From the IMG/VR virus record IMGVR_UViG_3300024319_000005, positions 1-64,000 of that record: DNA of 64,000 nucleotides; one strand, written 5' to 3'. Below are positions 19,345 to 28,906 of the stretch, one piece after another. Every line of letters begins with the position of its first letter. Position 1 is the stretch's first letter. Source of the stretch: a virus. The position numbers and the translations under genes were made by a program. A model generated the notes under the pieces. The model made no database searches. It saw nothing but the letters and a program-made list of their open reading frames with translations, and was not told where the DNA came from.

Positions 19345-19711
19345 CTGTAAATTCTGTTTTATTATTACTTAAAGAATCTCTAAGTTTGTAAATGTTATCT
19401 AATACTTCTTTGTTTTTAGCTAATTTAGTATAAGCTAAGTTTACTTTTTGATTTAATTGTTTTAGTTTTTCTTCAGATTTTAATATAGTGCTGTTTTTAT
19501 GTTTTATTACAGTAATAAGAACATCTATCCTAGATGTAACACTATCTTTATATATTGAGTGTTCTTTCTTTTCCTTAGTTAAGTTAGAATACAAAGGCTG
19601 CATATAAATATATATATAAATACAAGTGCCTATTGCAATTAAACATATTAAATTCCATAACCATTTAGCAGCTATATAAGGGATAGGTATTTTAATGTTG
19701 ACATTCTCCAT
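19274..19711 (-). CDS. Inner-membrane spanin-like (Rz-type) protein
   Basis: This 145-residue protein has one N-terminal membrane helix (about residues 12-36, WNLICLIAIGTCIYIYIYM) followed by a long charged coiled coil. This is the architecture of i-spanins, which link the inner membrane to the outer membrane for the last step of lysis. It overlaps the endolysin gene by 20 nt upstream and the next spanin-like gene by 71 nt downstream. The assignment rests on topology and gene order; spanins share little sequence. Confidence 0.65.
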   Translation of the reverse strand: MENVNIKIPIPYIAAKWLWNLICLIAIGTCIYIYIYMQPLYSNLTKEKKEHSIYKDSVTSRIDVLITVIKHKNSTILKSEEKLKQLNQKVNLAYTKLAKNKEVLDNIYKLRDSLSNNKTEFTDEQRKIWLNNEFYLSPNASDSNK

Positions 19712-20792
19712 GATATTCTGTGCTTTTTAATTGGGATCTTTTATCAAATACAACTAAGTTTCCTTTTCTAGTATCTATATGTATATGTGAGTTGTACAAT
19801 CCTATACCTGTAATACCAGAACTTTTAATAATTTTTATAATATAAGCTTTGTTAACTACATCACTAACAAAGTTCTCGTGCGCTATTCTACTAATAAAAG
19901 AAATATCAATAGCTCTACCAGCTAAATGCTGGCTATACTTTGCTCCTCCTGCTTTATCATTACATTTTCTGTATCTATATGAAGAGTTAATTAGTATAGA
20001 GCTTCCATAAACAGCTCTGAGCTTTTGTGCAAAAATTATAAGTTTATTATCAAGTCTATGTTTATTTAACCCTACACATTTAGAAAAGAATTCAGATATA
20101 TGAAAGTTATTAGTTATAAAATAGTTATCAGTTTTATTTATTTCTATGAATTTATTAGGACCAAAATTAAGACCAAAAAATATTCTTTCATCAAATGTCC
20201 AACCCATGTTAGCTCTATAAAAAGGAGCCATCATACTATTAGGGTCGTCGCTATGATTTAAACCAAAAATATGACCCATTTCATGAGCAGTAATATTGCT
20301 TATGTTTTTAATGTTTTTATAATAAATCATTAAACTATCAGGAGTATTTTTTCCTGGGGGCATGTCGTAGTTATCAAAAGTAATATGTTGTATCTTACTT
20401 GTATCACAATTGGGGTATGTAGCTCTTGCTAAAGTGCCATCTATCCCATCCATGTACTCGTATTTAATTACTAAATCTAATTTTTTTGAAGTACTAGAGC
20501 TTGGTAATTCTTGAACATATTTATTAGCAAGTATAGCTGTTTTTTTTATAGCTAAATCTATATCTTTTTTCACTAAATTAAAACCATCTACTGGAGACTG
20601 ATTTGAATGTTTATAAAATATAGTGTCTATTGCTTTAAAACTACACATTGCCTGTCTGAATTGGTCTTCAGATTCTATAGGGGAGTTATGTAGTACAGTT
20701 GCTACCGCCATCATTTGCCTGTGCTTTATACTTTGACCATTGCAACAGTAGGATAAAGCTATGCAAATAAATAAAAAAATAATATTTTTCAT
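19692..20792 (-). CDS. Exported dual Zn peptidase: matrixin-like plus M15 peptidase (endolysin candidate)
   Basis: This 366-residue protein has an N-terminal signal peptide (IIFLFICIALSYCCNGQ). The first domain (about 30-225) has a complete metzincin site, TAHEMGHIFGLNHSDDPNSM: three zinc His, the catalytic Glu, and a likely Met-turn Met a few residues on (NSMMAP), as in matrixins (M10). The second domain (about 235-366) carries M15 motifs: INSSYRYRKCN, YSQHLAGRAIDIS and SHIHIDTRKG, giving His, Asp and His zinc ligands. M15 enzymes cut peptidoglycan stem peptides. The next two genes are spanin-like, so this is most likely the endolysin. What the protease domain cuts is unknown. Each motif is directly visible; having both in one polypeptide is unusual. 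Confidence 0.85.
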   Translation of the reverse strand: MKNIIFLFICIALSYCCNGQSIKHRQMMAVATVLHNSPIESEDQFRQAMCSFKAIDTIFYKHSNQSPVDGFNLVKKDIDLAIKKTAILANKYVQELPSSSTSKKLDLVIKYEYMDGIDGTLARATYPNCDTSKIQHITFDNYDMPPGKNTPDSLMIYYKNIKNISNITAHEMGHIFGLNHSDDPNSMMAPFYRANMGWTFDERIFFGLNFGPNKFIEINKTDNYFITNNFHISEFFSKCVGLNKHRLDNKLIIFAQKLRAVYGSSILINSSYRYRKCNDKAGGAKYSQHLAGRAIDISFISRIAHENFVSDVVNKAYIIKIIKSSGITGIGLYNSHIHIDTRKGNLVVFDKRSQLKSTEYHGECQH

Positions 20793-20815
20793 GTCATGTT
20801 AAATTGTTATTATTA

Positions 20816-22948
20816 TTAAAAATATTGAGTCCATACTATTTGTATTTCCTCTGTAGCAGAATCACAATTAGTTGCTGTTACTGTAAAGTCACGCATAGAA
20901 ATATTTGCACTATTACAACCCATAACAACACCAGTATTACCTATTTGTATATCAATTTCATACTCATCTTCGCTAAGTATAGTTGTTGATCCTACAGTAT
21001 CAGTTACAGTCCAAGTTACTGGAATGTCTGAGGTAATAACTGCATGCTCAATCTCAGGTGTACAATCCCCACTACCGGCTTTAAATCTGTAATCTTCACC
21101 TCTATTTCCAAAGCAAATAGGTTCGTCACATAAATCAGCAAGGTTAGTAATTGTTATAGTTGGAGTGACAGGTATACAACAATCTGCCTCTCTAAGGTAA
21201 ATGTTTCCACTATTGCTACCACTAGTTATACTATCTATAAAACCATTAAAATTATATATTTTTAAATAAATACCACTACTATCTGTTTCTATTACTTCTA
21301 TAGAAGCGGCAGCACTACATCCGTTAGCTAGTAAGTATGCTAATAATGCATCTTGATTAACTTGGTCAGTAATTGAAGATAAAGGTGCATAGTAGATTTC
21401 ATTTGTTCCTGCTATTGTTACTCCAAAGTTAGTTGCTGACTCTTCTATAAAAAACATTTGACAATCTACTGTAGCGTCAGTTATACAACATCCACAATTT
21501 TCATATTGAGTTTGAGTTATAGTTGTTACATACTGTTCTCCATTAGAATCAGTTTGTCCTGTAATAGTACAACCACTTGCTGATTCTATTGTATTAACTT
21601 GCCAGCTTAGTCCTATTAAATCTCCATCTGCAAAGTCACATATGTCTATTGGTATATCAAAATTGTTTACTGTAGTGTTACCATCAACCGTAAATGTTTG
21701 ATCAATATTTCCAGTAATATAAGATACATTATTTACATATACAGTATAATCTAAATCTATATCTACTGTAGTGTCTACACACTCACAAGAAGCATCTGTT
21801 AAACTTGTTATTCCTATATTTAAATTAGTACAAGTTAAAGTTTCAGGTACTCCTGAACCGCTAATTTGAAAGTTAATTGATGGATCACAACAGTCTTCAT
21901 TATCAAAAGTTAATATAGTAGGCTGCCCACAAGTAAATCCATTTGTTCCTGTTGGTGTCCACTCTACTTGAAACAATACTTCTGATCCATCTGTAGCATT
22001 CCAAGTAGTAGTAGTTTCTAAAGGTAAGAAAGGACCAGTAGATAGTAAATCTTTGTAAAATATTTGCAAAGTACTCCCTGGTAAATTACAATAAAAGGAA
22101 TCAGTAACCATTTCATATATTGCTGTTGTTCCTCCATTTTGTGTGTTAGTACCGTTACAAGCTGCAGATATCATATTTAGCAAACCACTAGGCATATTAT
22201 CATAAAGATTTAATGAAGTTTCACAAGCTTCTACAGTTTCACTATAATCACCTATAATAGGTGATATAATTAATTTTTGTGTTATTTCAACTCCACACCC
22301 TGGGTCATTATTAATAACCCATCTAGCTATAGTTAATTCTCCACAAGTTTGTTTATCATCTGCTATTCCATTAGTAGTAAGATTTCCTGGTATATTTAAT
22401 GTACTAAAATATAAAAAGAAAACTCGAAAAGATGATGAAGTATAAGCAAGAACTGACCCTGCAATAGGATATGATATTTCTATAGCCCCCCCTGGAGCTA
22501 TAGGTATAGTATTTCCATCGCACCCTCCAATAATAGTATCTAAATCTATATTTTGAGTTCCAAAATTACCACTGTCTACAAAACTACCATCAGAGTACAT
22601 CCAACTATAATCAGAATCTCCTTGTTCTGTTCCATCTCTACATACATATATATCTTCAGCAGGTCCAATCTCTGTAGATGTATCATATATTTCTATACTT
22701 GCTTCTACAGGAGCTGTACAATCCCCATTTTCTACTATATATTCAAAAGTATATATACCTGGAGTTAAACAACTAGAAAGAGTTGCATAAGTAAAAGTAT
22801 CCCCTGTATAGTCTACTGAGTCTAAACAACCCTGATCAGTTGAATCTATAGTAAAAGTTACACCTCCTGTAGGTTGAGATACTTGAGTCCAAGTACCTCC
22901 TGGAGTATAGCCAGGGTCTAATAAACTACTTAAACAAAATTGCGCCAT
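20816..22948 (-). CDS. Adhesin-like Cys-rich Ig-domain protein C
   Basis: This 710-residue beta-rich protein has many Cys. The N-terminus begins inside an Ig-like repeat (FCLSSLLDPGYTPGGTWTQ, then a LTPGIYTFEYIVENGDC strand), the GGTW...PGxYxFxY pattern of large flavobacterial surface adhesins. Further segments repeat WT, GTNG and CDxxI-type motifs and Cys pairs. There is no signal peptide or sorting domain, so it is probably a virion fibre or appendage component, not a secreted protein. It is separated from the gene before it by a strong terminator, unlike the other members of this cluster. Receptor binding is inferred from position between fibre genes and lysis genes. Confidence 0.65.
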   Translation of the reverse strand: MAQFCLSSLLDPGYTPGGTWTQVSQPTGGVTFTIDSTDQGCLDSVDYTGDTFTYATLSSCLTPGIYTFEYIVENGDCTAPVEASIEIYDTSTEIGPAEDIYVCRDGTEQGDSDYSWMYSDGSFVDSGNFGTQNIDLDTIIGGCDGNTIPIAPGGAIEISYPIAGSVLAYTSSSFRVFFLYFSTLNIPGNLTTNGIADDKQTCGELTIARWVINNDPGCGVEITQKLIISPIIGDYSETVEACETSLNLYDNMPSGLLNMISAACNGTNTQNGGTTAIYEMVTDSFYCNLPGSTLQIFYKDLLSTGPFLPLETTTTWNATDGSEVLFQVEWTPTGTNGFTCGQPTILTFDNEDCCDPSINFQISGSGVPETLTCTNLNIGITSLTDASCECVDTTVDIDLDYTVYVNNVSYITGNIDQTFTVDGNTTVNNFDIPIDICDFADGDLIGLSWQVNTIESASGCTITGQTDSNGEQYVTTITQTQYENCGCCITDATVDCQMFFIEESATNFGVTIAGTNEIYYAPLSSITDQVNQDALLAYLLANGCSAAASIEVIETDSSGIYLKIYNFNGFIDSITSGSNSGNIYLREADCCIPVTPTITITNLADLCDEPICFGNRGEDYRFKAGSGDCTPEIEHAVITSDIPVTWTVTDTVGSTTILSEDEYEIDIQIGNTGVVMGCNSANISMRDFTVTATNCDSATEEIQIVWTQYF

Positions 22949-22991
22949 TGTATTTTTTTTATTATTAAATAATTAAACTGAAAAAAATAGT

Positions 22992-23031
22992 TATATCCTT
23001 AGAGTAAGTTACGTTATACTCTAAGGATATA
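22992..23031 (-). terminator. Strong intrinsic terminator with 15-bp stem
   Basis: TATATCCTTAGAGTA (22992-23006) and TACTCTAAGGATATA (23017-23031) form a perfect 15-bp stem with a 10-nt loop. On the minus strand it is followed by ACTATTTTTTT. It lies directly after the stop codon of the 240-residue gene (23048), inside the adhesin-like series. Confidence 0.85.
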
Positions 23032-23047
23032 AACTAATGTGTAACTT

Positions 23048-23770
23048 TTAGTTACAAACTGCTAATGAAGTTGCAGTACCTGCTACTAATGCTGCTGTAA
23101 TTTCAAGAATAAATGAAATTACTTGTGTACAATCAGCACAAGATTCATCTACAGTATGGTGCCCACCAGCAACTGATAATGTGTAAGTTACAGTAAAACT
23201 ACCAACTACGGCAGGAGTAGTAAAAGTAATAACACCTGTTGATTGATCTAATGTACCTGGGTTGCCTCCTATTGCCCATGTACCTCCAGATATATAATTA
23301 CCTATTTCGGCAGTAAGATCATAATCTACAGGAAGAGTTGCTTCACAAAAAGTAAGATCCGAAGTAGGTGCTGTCATATTTGGACTATCAACTACTTCTA
23401 TTTCAAAACAAGTAGTATCTCCACATTCAGTTGGAGTAATTAACTCACCATCTTCTGGATTATTATCTCCTACAATATATGCAAAACCATAAAACCCTGC
23501 TGATGCTCCTCCAAAATCAATAGTTTCTTCATCAGGTTCTAGTTTTATTTGAGGATTTACACTAAAGAGTGTACCAGGAATTTCAGTATAGGGGTTACTA
23601 GTATCTATTGGAGCTATTGCAAAGTGATCTTGAATTCCAAAACAAGTACTATCTTCACCATTTGCAGGTACTTGACTACCTGTACTAGTACTCACGTATC
23701 CTAAGTATACAAAATACCCTCCTGTAGATTGATTAGTTAATTGATCATTTAAATTTATTGAACAAGCCAT
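23048..23770 (-). CDS. Adhesin-like Ig-domain protein B
   Basis: This 240-residue protein lacks a signal peptide. The first half is a beta domain. The second half is one clear adhesin Ig repeat: LTFCEATLPVDYDLTA, SGGTWAIGGNPGTLDQSTG, VVGSFTVTYTLSVAGG, CADCTQ. The protein ends with AGTATSLAVCN, the first strand of what would be the next repeat, cut off right after the conserved VC. The much larger protein A ends the same way. Its start follows the preceding gene by 33 nt. It is probably a short capsid- or tail-borne adhesin subunit. Confidence 0.65.
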   Translation of the reverse strand: MACSINLNDQLTNQSTGGYFVYLGYVSTSTGSQVPANGEDSTCFGIQDHFAIAPIDTSNPYTEIPGTLFSVNPQIKLEPDEETIDFGGASAGFYGFAYIVGDNNPEDGELITPTECGDTTCFEIEVVDSPNMTAPTSDLTFCEATLPVDYDLTAEIGNYISGGTWAIGGNPGTLDQSTGVITFTTPAVVGSFTVTYTLSVAGGHHTVDESCADCTQVISFILEITAALVAGTATSLAVCN

Positions 23771-23803
23771 TTTAATTTATTTTATTATTAATTTTTAAAA
23801 AAG

Positions 23804-26800
23804 TTAAGAACATACCATTTGAGAACTTCCATTCCCTGCAGATACTGCTTCTGTAATTATTATTGTTATTGTTTCTGCTGCCCCTCCGCAAGATACACAA
23901 CCGTCAAAAATTGGGTATATATTATTTGGAGTAGAAACAGAATATGTAAATGTATATGTGCCAACTGGCATACTATCTGTATTAAATGTAGCTACGTCAC
24001 CTAAAATAAATAATCCTGGGTTACAGTTATTAAAAGCTATTGTGTAATCTCCACCTGCTGACCATACTCCACCTGCGTCTTCTCCTACAAGTAAATCTCT
24101 TAGTATAAGACACTCTGGCTCTATTTCACAAACAAATTGTGTACCTATATCATTACCTGCAGTTCCTGCTGATACAACTTGTACTACTGTCTGTGAAATA
24201 GAAGTACAACCGTCTACAGTAACTTTATTACTAAAAAAGTAAAATCCTACAGCTGCTCCTTCAAAGGTATAAGATGGACCAGAAATATCTCCTGGTGTTA
24301 AAGTAGGTTCTACACCTCCCCAGCCTCCTGTACCAGGAGTACCTATAGCTACTGTTGAAAATCCATCATAACAGAAAATACCTATAACGCTAGTGTTAGG
24401 TGTAAACATGTCAGGATAAACATCTACTACACAAGCTCCATCGTTACAAACAGCTCCTGGTTGAGGTACTCCTGATCCTGGTAAAGGGGTTACAGTAATT
24501 GTTATTGTAGCATCTGTATTACATGCTGAACAAGTACCATCTGTTCCTGTTACAGTAGAAGTAAATGTAAATACCCATTGTCCTGGTACTGTAGGATTAA
24601 AGTCTCCTGTAGTTAAATTATAATCAGGAATTCCTTCTCCCGCAAGATTTTCACTTATTAATACTAAAGATGTAAAATTATTGTCTAAACAATTAGAACC
24701 TCCGTTTATTTCATTAAAAATATTAAACTCAGGATCTGTATTACACTTTACTATTGTAGTATCTGTTATTACACAAGAAGCTTGATATATGTTTACTTCA
24801 AAGTCTACTTCTTTAGGACAAGCATCTCCGTAGAAAGCTCTAAATAAGTAAGTACCTAATGGTGCTTTACCGTTATCCCAAAGTGCAATACCTTCTGGTA
24901 AAAATGACCCTGCATTAAGCAGCATCTCAGATCCATTTATGTTTAAAAATATTGGAGTATAAGGTGCAGTTAATAGCTGTATTTTACTACCTGCAGGCAA
25001 TCCCATTTCAGTATATAAATCATACTCACACCCTGTAGTTGCAGTATTATTAACAATAACAGGATTTGTAGTACAGCTTGCATCTAATGCAGGATCTGGA
25101 CCATATGAGCAGTATACTAAGCATTGTGTAGGTACATCAACAGGTTCTTCTTGTATGTCTACTGTAAGTATAAAAGTATTACTACATCCTGTTTCATTGT
25201 ATATACCTGGGTTAGTTATGTTATATCTAAAGCTATAAGCTCCTGGAGTAACATCTGCAATTATAGTTACACCGTCAGGATTTAGTACATTAGTTTGATT
25301 TAAATCTGTCCAAGTACCTCCAGTTACATTAGCTAATGTATTTAGATTAATAGTATTAGCATCTGTAACACATATACTAGTGTCTAAATCTACAGATTGC
25401 TCTGAAGCAATAACTTCTATATTAACTGTAGTAAATGCATTACAAGGTCCTGACTCTCCAAATTGAAAAGTATAAATACCTGCATTATTAAATACAACAT
25501 TAGGATTACCTATAATATCTCCTACAATAAACTCTGGTGAATTTAAAGTTCCTGGTATATCTGTAACTTCAGTAGTAAATCCTATAAATGACCAAGGTAA
25601 TAGTTCTTCTGATGTTACTAAACTGTTAAGATCTACTACATCATTTAAACAAATAGATATATTAGAAGTTGGTAAGTTAGCATCTGCTACTGTTATAATT
25701 ACATCTGCTTGGTTAGACTCTACTCCTGCTTCATTTCTTAATTTGTATTTAAGTACAGTTGTACCTACAAATCCTCCTGCTATAAAGTTAATTGAATTTC
25801 CGTTAAGTAATGTTTGTACATTAGGATATTGAGTTATTATTAACTCTGTAAATTGACCTGAATCATTTGCTGTTATATCAATGTATCCAGAACTACCATC
25901 AGAAAGCATACATACTTCATTGTCTACTGCTACTGGAGTACTGCCACATTGTGTACCTTGAAATTCAAGTCTACCTGTAGCTAATACACCATCTATTATA
26001 AGAGAGTAGTTAACAAACTCTACGTTTACTAAACCTCCACTATAAGTGTATAGTACTTCTCTATTAATAGTTAAATTAAGCTCTCCGTGTGGAGTTAACA
26101 TATTTGTGCTAGTAACTAAAGTTTGACCTAAGCTTGGTATAAAAGTAAATGAAGTCCAATCTACATTTCCTTCTACTAAATCTTCTAAGTTAATACTTAA
26201 ATTAGATAAACAAGCATCTTCACCGTCTCCTCTGTTAGAAGCTACAGATCTAAAGTTATCTCTATCTATACAATCTTGACATCCAAACGTGTGGTTGTAA
26301 GGTATTATATTAGGTATAACAGTACACTGTATAGGTTGTAGACAAAGTGTAAAGTATGTAGTATACCCTGCACAATCTTTAGCTTTCATTGGTACAACTA
26401 TAATGTTGTTACTTAAAGATATCTGGTATGTAGATATTTTAAATGAGTCTTCTGTAGTAGTTATAACTAAACCATTTTGGACTTGTAAAAACTCTACTGT
26501 AGAATAATCTATAGGCTTACTACAAGGTGTACCTAAGCTTATCGGTGAAGTAGTATAACTTGTATTTATAGCTCTTGGTTGGCATACTATGTCAAAGTTA
26601 TATTTAACTTCGTTATTAATACATATTTCAACATCTATAGTATCTTCTACTGAACATCCGTATTTATTAGTAGCTATTACTTTTAAAGGAGTAGATGTAG
26701 TAGTAATAAATGCACCATCTACATATTCAAGTTCTACTCTATCGTTTATTGATGTAGTAGTAAATATTTGAGAATCTACTATCCATTCGTAAGTAATACC

Positions 26801-27127
26801 AGCTTCATTAGTAGGAGCTTTATATGCTATAGTACATCCATTACAGTCTTCTAAAGGAGATATTCCTCCTTGAGTAAACTGTAGTTCTGCACATACATCT
26901 TCAAACACACTGTCAATTGTAGTAATACAACCGTCAGCATCTACTATCTTTAAACCTATTTCGTTAAAGTTAAGTAAGCATTCGTTGTCACAAAAATCAA
27001 AAGTTGCAGTAATAGTATTATCTAATACTACACTAGAGATAAGTGTAACACAATCAGGTAAAATCCACTCGTGAGTGAATGCTCCTGTTAAATTTTCTAA
27101 TTCATAAACTTTTGTGATATTAATCAT
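23804..27127 (-). CDS. Adhesin-like multi-Ig protein A
   Basis: This is a 1107-residue, Cys-rich protein made of Ig-like or PKD-like beta domains. Typical units read VTGGTWTDL then PGAYSFRYNITN then CSNTFILTVDI, and GGVWSAGGDYT then PVGTYTFTYSVST then CVSCGG. The pattern is that of very large flavobacterial surface adhesins. The last residues are SAGNGSSQMVCS, stopping just after the VC strand of another repeat. It starts inside the preceding small Cys-rich gene (8-nt overlap). There is no signal peptide and no secretion-system C-terminal domain, so the protein is probably virion-associated, mimicking host adhesins to bind host cells or glycans. Function is inferred. Confidence 0.65.
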   Translation of the reverse strand: MINITKVYELENLTGAFTHEWILPDCVTLISSVVLDNTITATFDFCDNECLLNFNEIGLKIVDADGCITTIDSVFEDVCAELQFTQGGISPLEDCNGCTIAYKAPTNEAGITYEWIVDSQIFTTTSINDRVELEYVDGAFITTTSTPLKVIATNKYGCSVEDTIDVEICINNEVKYNFDIVCQPRAINTSYTTSPISLGTPCSKPIDYSTVEFLQVQNGLVITTTEDSFKISTYQISLSNNIIVVPMKAKDCAGYTTYFTLCLQPIQCTVIPNIIPYNHTFGCQDCIDRDNFRSVASNRGDGEDACLSNLSINLEDLVEGNVDWTSFTFIPSLGQTLVTSTNMLTPHGELNLTINREVLYTYSGGLVNVEFVNYSLIIDGVLATGRLEFQGTQCGSTPVAVDNEVCMLSDGSSGYIDITANDSGQFTELIITQYPNVQTLLNGNSINFIAGGFVGTTVLKYKLRNEAGVESNQADVIITVADANLPTSNISICLNDVVDLNSLVTSEELLPWSFIGFTTEVTDIPGTLNSPEFIVGDIIGNPNVVFNNAGIYTFQFGESGPCNAFTTVNIEVIASEQSVDLDTSICVTDANTINLNTLANVTGGTWTDLNQTNVLNPDGVTIIADVTPGAYSFRYNITNPGIYNETGCSNTFILTVDIQEEPVDVPTQCLVYCSYGPDPALDASCTTNPVIVNNTATTGCEYDLYTEMGLPAGSKIQLLTAPYTPIFLNINGSEMLLNAGSFLPEGIALWDNGKAPLGTYLFRAFYGDACPKEVDFEVNIYQASCVITDTTIVKCNTDPEFNIFNEINGGSNCLDNNFTSLVLISENLAGEGIPDYNLTTGDFNPTVPGQWVFTFTSTVTGTDGTCSACNTDATITITVTPLPGSGVPQPGAVCNDGACVVDVYPDMFTPNTSVIGIFCYDGFSTVAIGTPGTGGWGGVEPTLTPGDISGPSYTFEGAAVGFYFFSNKVTVDGCTSISQTVVQVVSAGTAGNDIGTQFVCEIEPECLILRDLLVGEDAGGVWSAGGDYTIAFNNCNPGLFILGDVATFNTDSMPVGTYTFTYSVSTPNNIYPIFDGCVSCGGAAETITIIITEAVSAGNGSSQMVCS

Positions 27128-27362
27128 TGCACTTATTTGAAATTTCTTTGATTGTAATTTTATTCTTTATAGTTCTTTTTGTCTTTACTTCTACAGGACA
27201 TAAACTATCAACTTCTATTTTTTTACATTCTATGCCTGCACAGTTACTATTTTCTAACCAATGCTTAATGTACTTTGAGTTGTTGTTAGTACACTCCATA
27301 AGGAATTTTTTCTTCTTTATGTTGTCTACCCTATCTTTTATTATACTAGCAGTTACAGTCAT
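27120..27362 (-). CDS. Small basic Cys-containing protein in the adhesin cluster
   Basis: This 80-residue Lys/Asn-rich protein has five Cys spread along the chain (MECTNNN, NCAGIECKK, DSLCPVE, NKCND). It overlaps the upstream gene by 17 nt and the downstream giant adhesin by 8 nt, which supports translation. No family recognised. It may be a chaperone or a small disulfide partner of the adhesin proteins, but nothing in the sequence proves it. Confidence 0.5.
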   Translation of the reverse strand: MTVTASIIKDRVDNIKKKKFLMECTNNNSKYIKHWLENSNCAGIECKKIEVDSLCPVEVKTKRTIKNKITIKEISNKCND

Positions 27363-28842
27363 CGTTTACAAGATTATAGGATTTTAAAATATTATTAAGC
27401 TCTTGATATAATACACATGCAGACTCACACTCGCAGTCTATACACTCGTGTATTGACTTTAGAGCTTCATATAACAATATAGCTTCTTCTAGTTTATCTA
27501 AATCTGTTAACTTAGCTATTTTACATTGTAAGTCTAAATCTACAAATACGCAGTAAGAATCTGTTATAACTTGAGTTTGGGTTTCTGTAGTTAATGTAAA
27601 GTTATATACTCCATTTGTAATAATACCCAAGTACTCTGGCTTTAATCTTAATCCATTACCTACAAACTCTATTAAATCTGCGTTGTACTCTCCTTCAAAG
27701 TAATTTAACTGATCACATTGGAAATAATAATTTTCATTATCTACTTCTAGTTTAAAAGGTACAAAGTCAATGTCTTTAAACGTAAGAGCTATTAGATTGT
27801 CTTCTAGTATAGCTTCTACAGACCCTGTAGTTAATAGTGCAGTTATAGAACTAGCTATTGTTAGTGCATCTATTTTTAAAGAAGATGTAAGTATAGGGCT
27901 TGTAAAACTATTTGTATTATTATACCCAGTAAGAGAGTTTATAAACCCTGTTGTAGGTATTTTTACAGTATAATTACATGATGTAATATCTTCTGCATAT
28001 CCTATGCAATTAGGAAAAGACCCTGTAGTAGTAGTGTTAATACTATACTTAACATATAAGATAGGGTTATCTGTTCCATTAATAATTAAATCATTTCCTT
28101 CATATTCAAATGAATATCTAGTATCATTTAAAAACTCTATTAACCCTACTTGTGCAGTTTCAATAGAAGCTGTATTAAATATAGTAGGAGGAGTATATGT
28201 ACCATTAGCTGTAACAAAAGAAGATATTGCTACATTAGCAGGAAGTATAAACTTATTTTTATTACATTTAATTCCTAAAAAACACTCAGCAGTTACATCT
28301 ACATAACATGTTTCATTATTAGCTAAAATAAAACTTTCAAATACTACGTTAGTAGGTAAGTTACTAATTTTAATTTCTACTTTTAAAAACCCACTTGTAC
28401 TTAACTCAGCATTTATTACTGTATTAGCTATAATACCTTTATTAGTAAAGTAAGAGTCAATATCTGTTTTTAATAAAGCTACATCACTTTCATTTGTCAT
28501 AAGGTATGACTTTGAAAGAATGTTTGTAGATTCACCATCTATAAATAGTTTAACTTCTACTACATTACTATAGTAAACTGATAAAGGAGTAGATTCACAG
28601 TTATCTGTAACTTTACCGCCTGACCCTGGAGTAGGTGAACAACTAGATTGTTCATCATAGTTTTGGTAACTTGCAACGTATATACAAGTTGGGTCAAACT
28701 CAAGGTTAAACTTCTGTGAAGCAATAGGAGTACAACAGTTTTTCTGTCCTTCTATACTCATAGACAATAACTCTTTAGAGTTAAATATCTTAGAGACGTA
28801 CTCATTTTCAATTTCAATATAATTTGATGTGTAATTTAACAT
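27346..28842 (-). CDS. Cys-rich fibre-associated protein, unknown
   Basis: This 498-residue beta-rich protein has an N-terminal Cys cluster (NCCTPIASQ, DPTCIYVASY, SSCSPTPGSGG). A helical C-terminus follows (LTDLDKLEEAILLYEALKS) with a dense Cys segment: CIDCECESAC and finally NDDCNC. Segments such as VEVKLFIDGEST...ALLKTDIDSYFTNKGI resemble a unit repeated in the neighbouring 756-residue protein. It overlaps the downstream 80-residue gene by 17 nt. The C-terminal Cys cluster could bind metal or lock an oligomer. Probable structural protein of the host-recognition block. Confidence 0.6.
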   Translation of the reverse strand: MLNYTSNYIEIENEYVSKIFNSKELLSMSIEGQKNCCTPIASQKFNLEFDPTCIYVASYQNYDEQSSCSPTPGSGGKVTDNCESTPLSVYYSNVVEVKLFIDGESTNILSKSYLMTNESDVALLKTDIDSYFTNKGIIANTVINAELSTSGFLKVEIKISNLPTNVVFESFILANNETCYVDVTAECFLGIKCNKNKFILPANVAISSFVTANGTYTPPTIFNTASIETAQVGLIEFLNDTRYSFEYEGNDLIINGTDNPILYVKYSINTTTTGSFPNCIGYAEDITSCNYTVKIPTTGFINSLTGYNNTNSFTSPILTSSLKIDALTIASSITALLTTGSVEAILEDNLIALTFKDIDFVPFKLEVDNENYYFQCDQLNYFEGEYNADLIEFVGNGLRLKPEYLGIITNGVYNFTLTTETQTQVITDSYCVFVDLDLQCKIAKLTDLDKLEEAILLYEALKSIHECIDCECESACVLYQELNNILKSYNLVNDDCNC

Positions 28843-28880
28843 ACTACTTTTTTAATAGTTTATACTATAACTTGTTTTAA

Positions 28881-28906
28881 TCAAAAGGCTATATACAGCC
28901 TTCTGA
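28881..28906 (-). repeat. Stop-overlapping hairpin after the 756-residue gene
   Basis: TCAAAAGGCT (28881-28890) and AGCCTTCTGA (28897-28906) form a 10-bp stem with one mismatch. It includes the stop codon of the gene ending at 28889. There is no T tract on the minus strand, so it is more likely a 3'-end or pausing hairpin than a full terminator. Confidence 0.4.
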
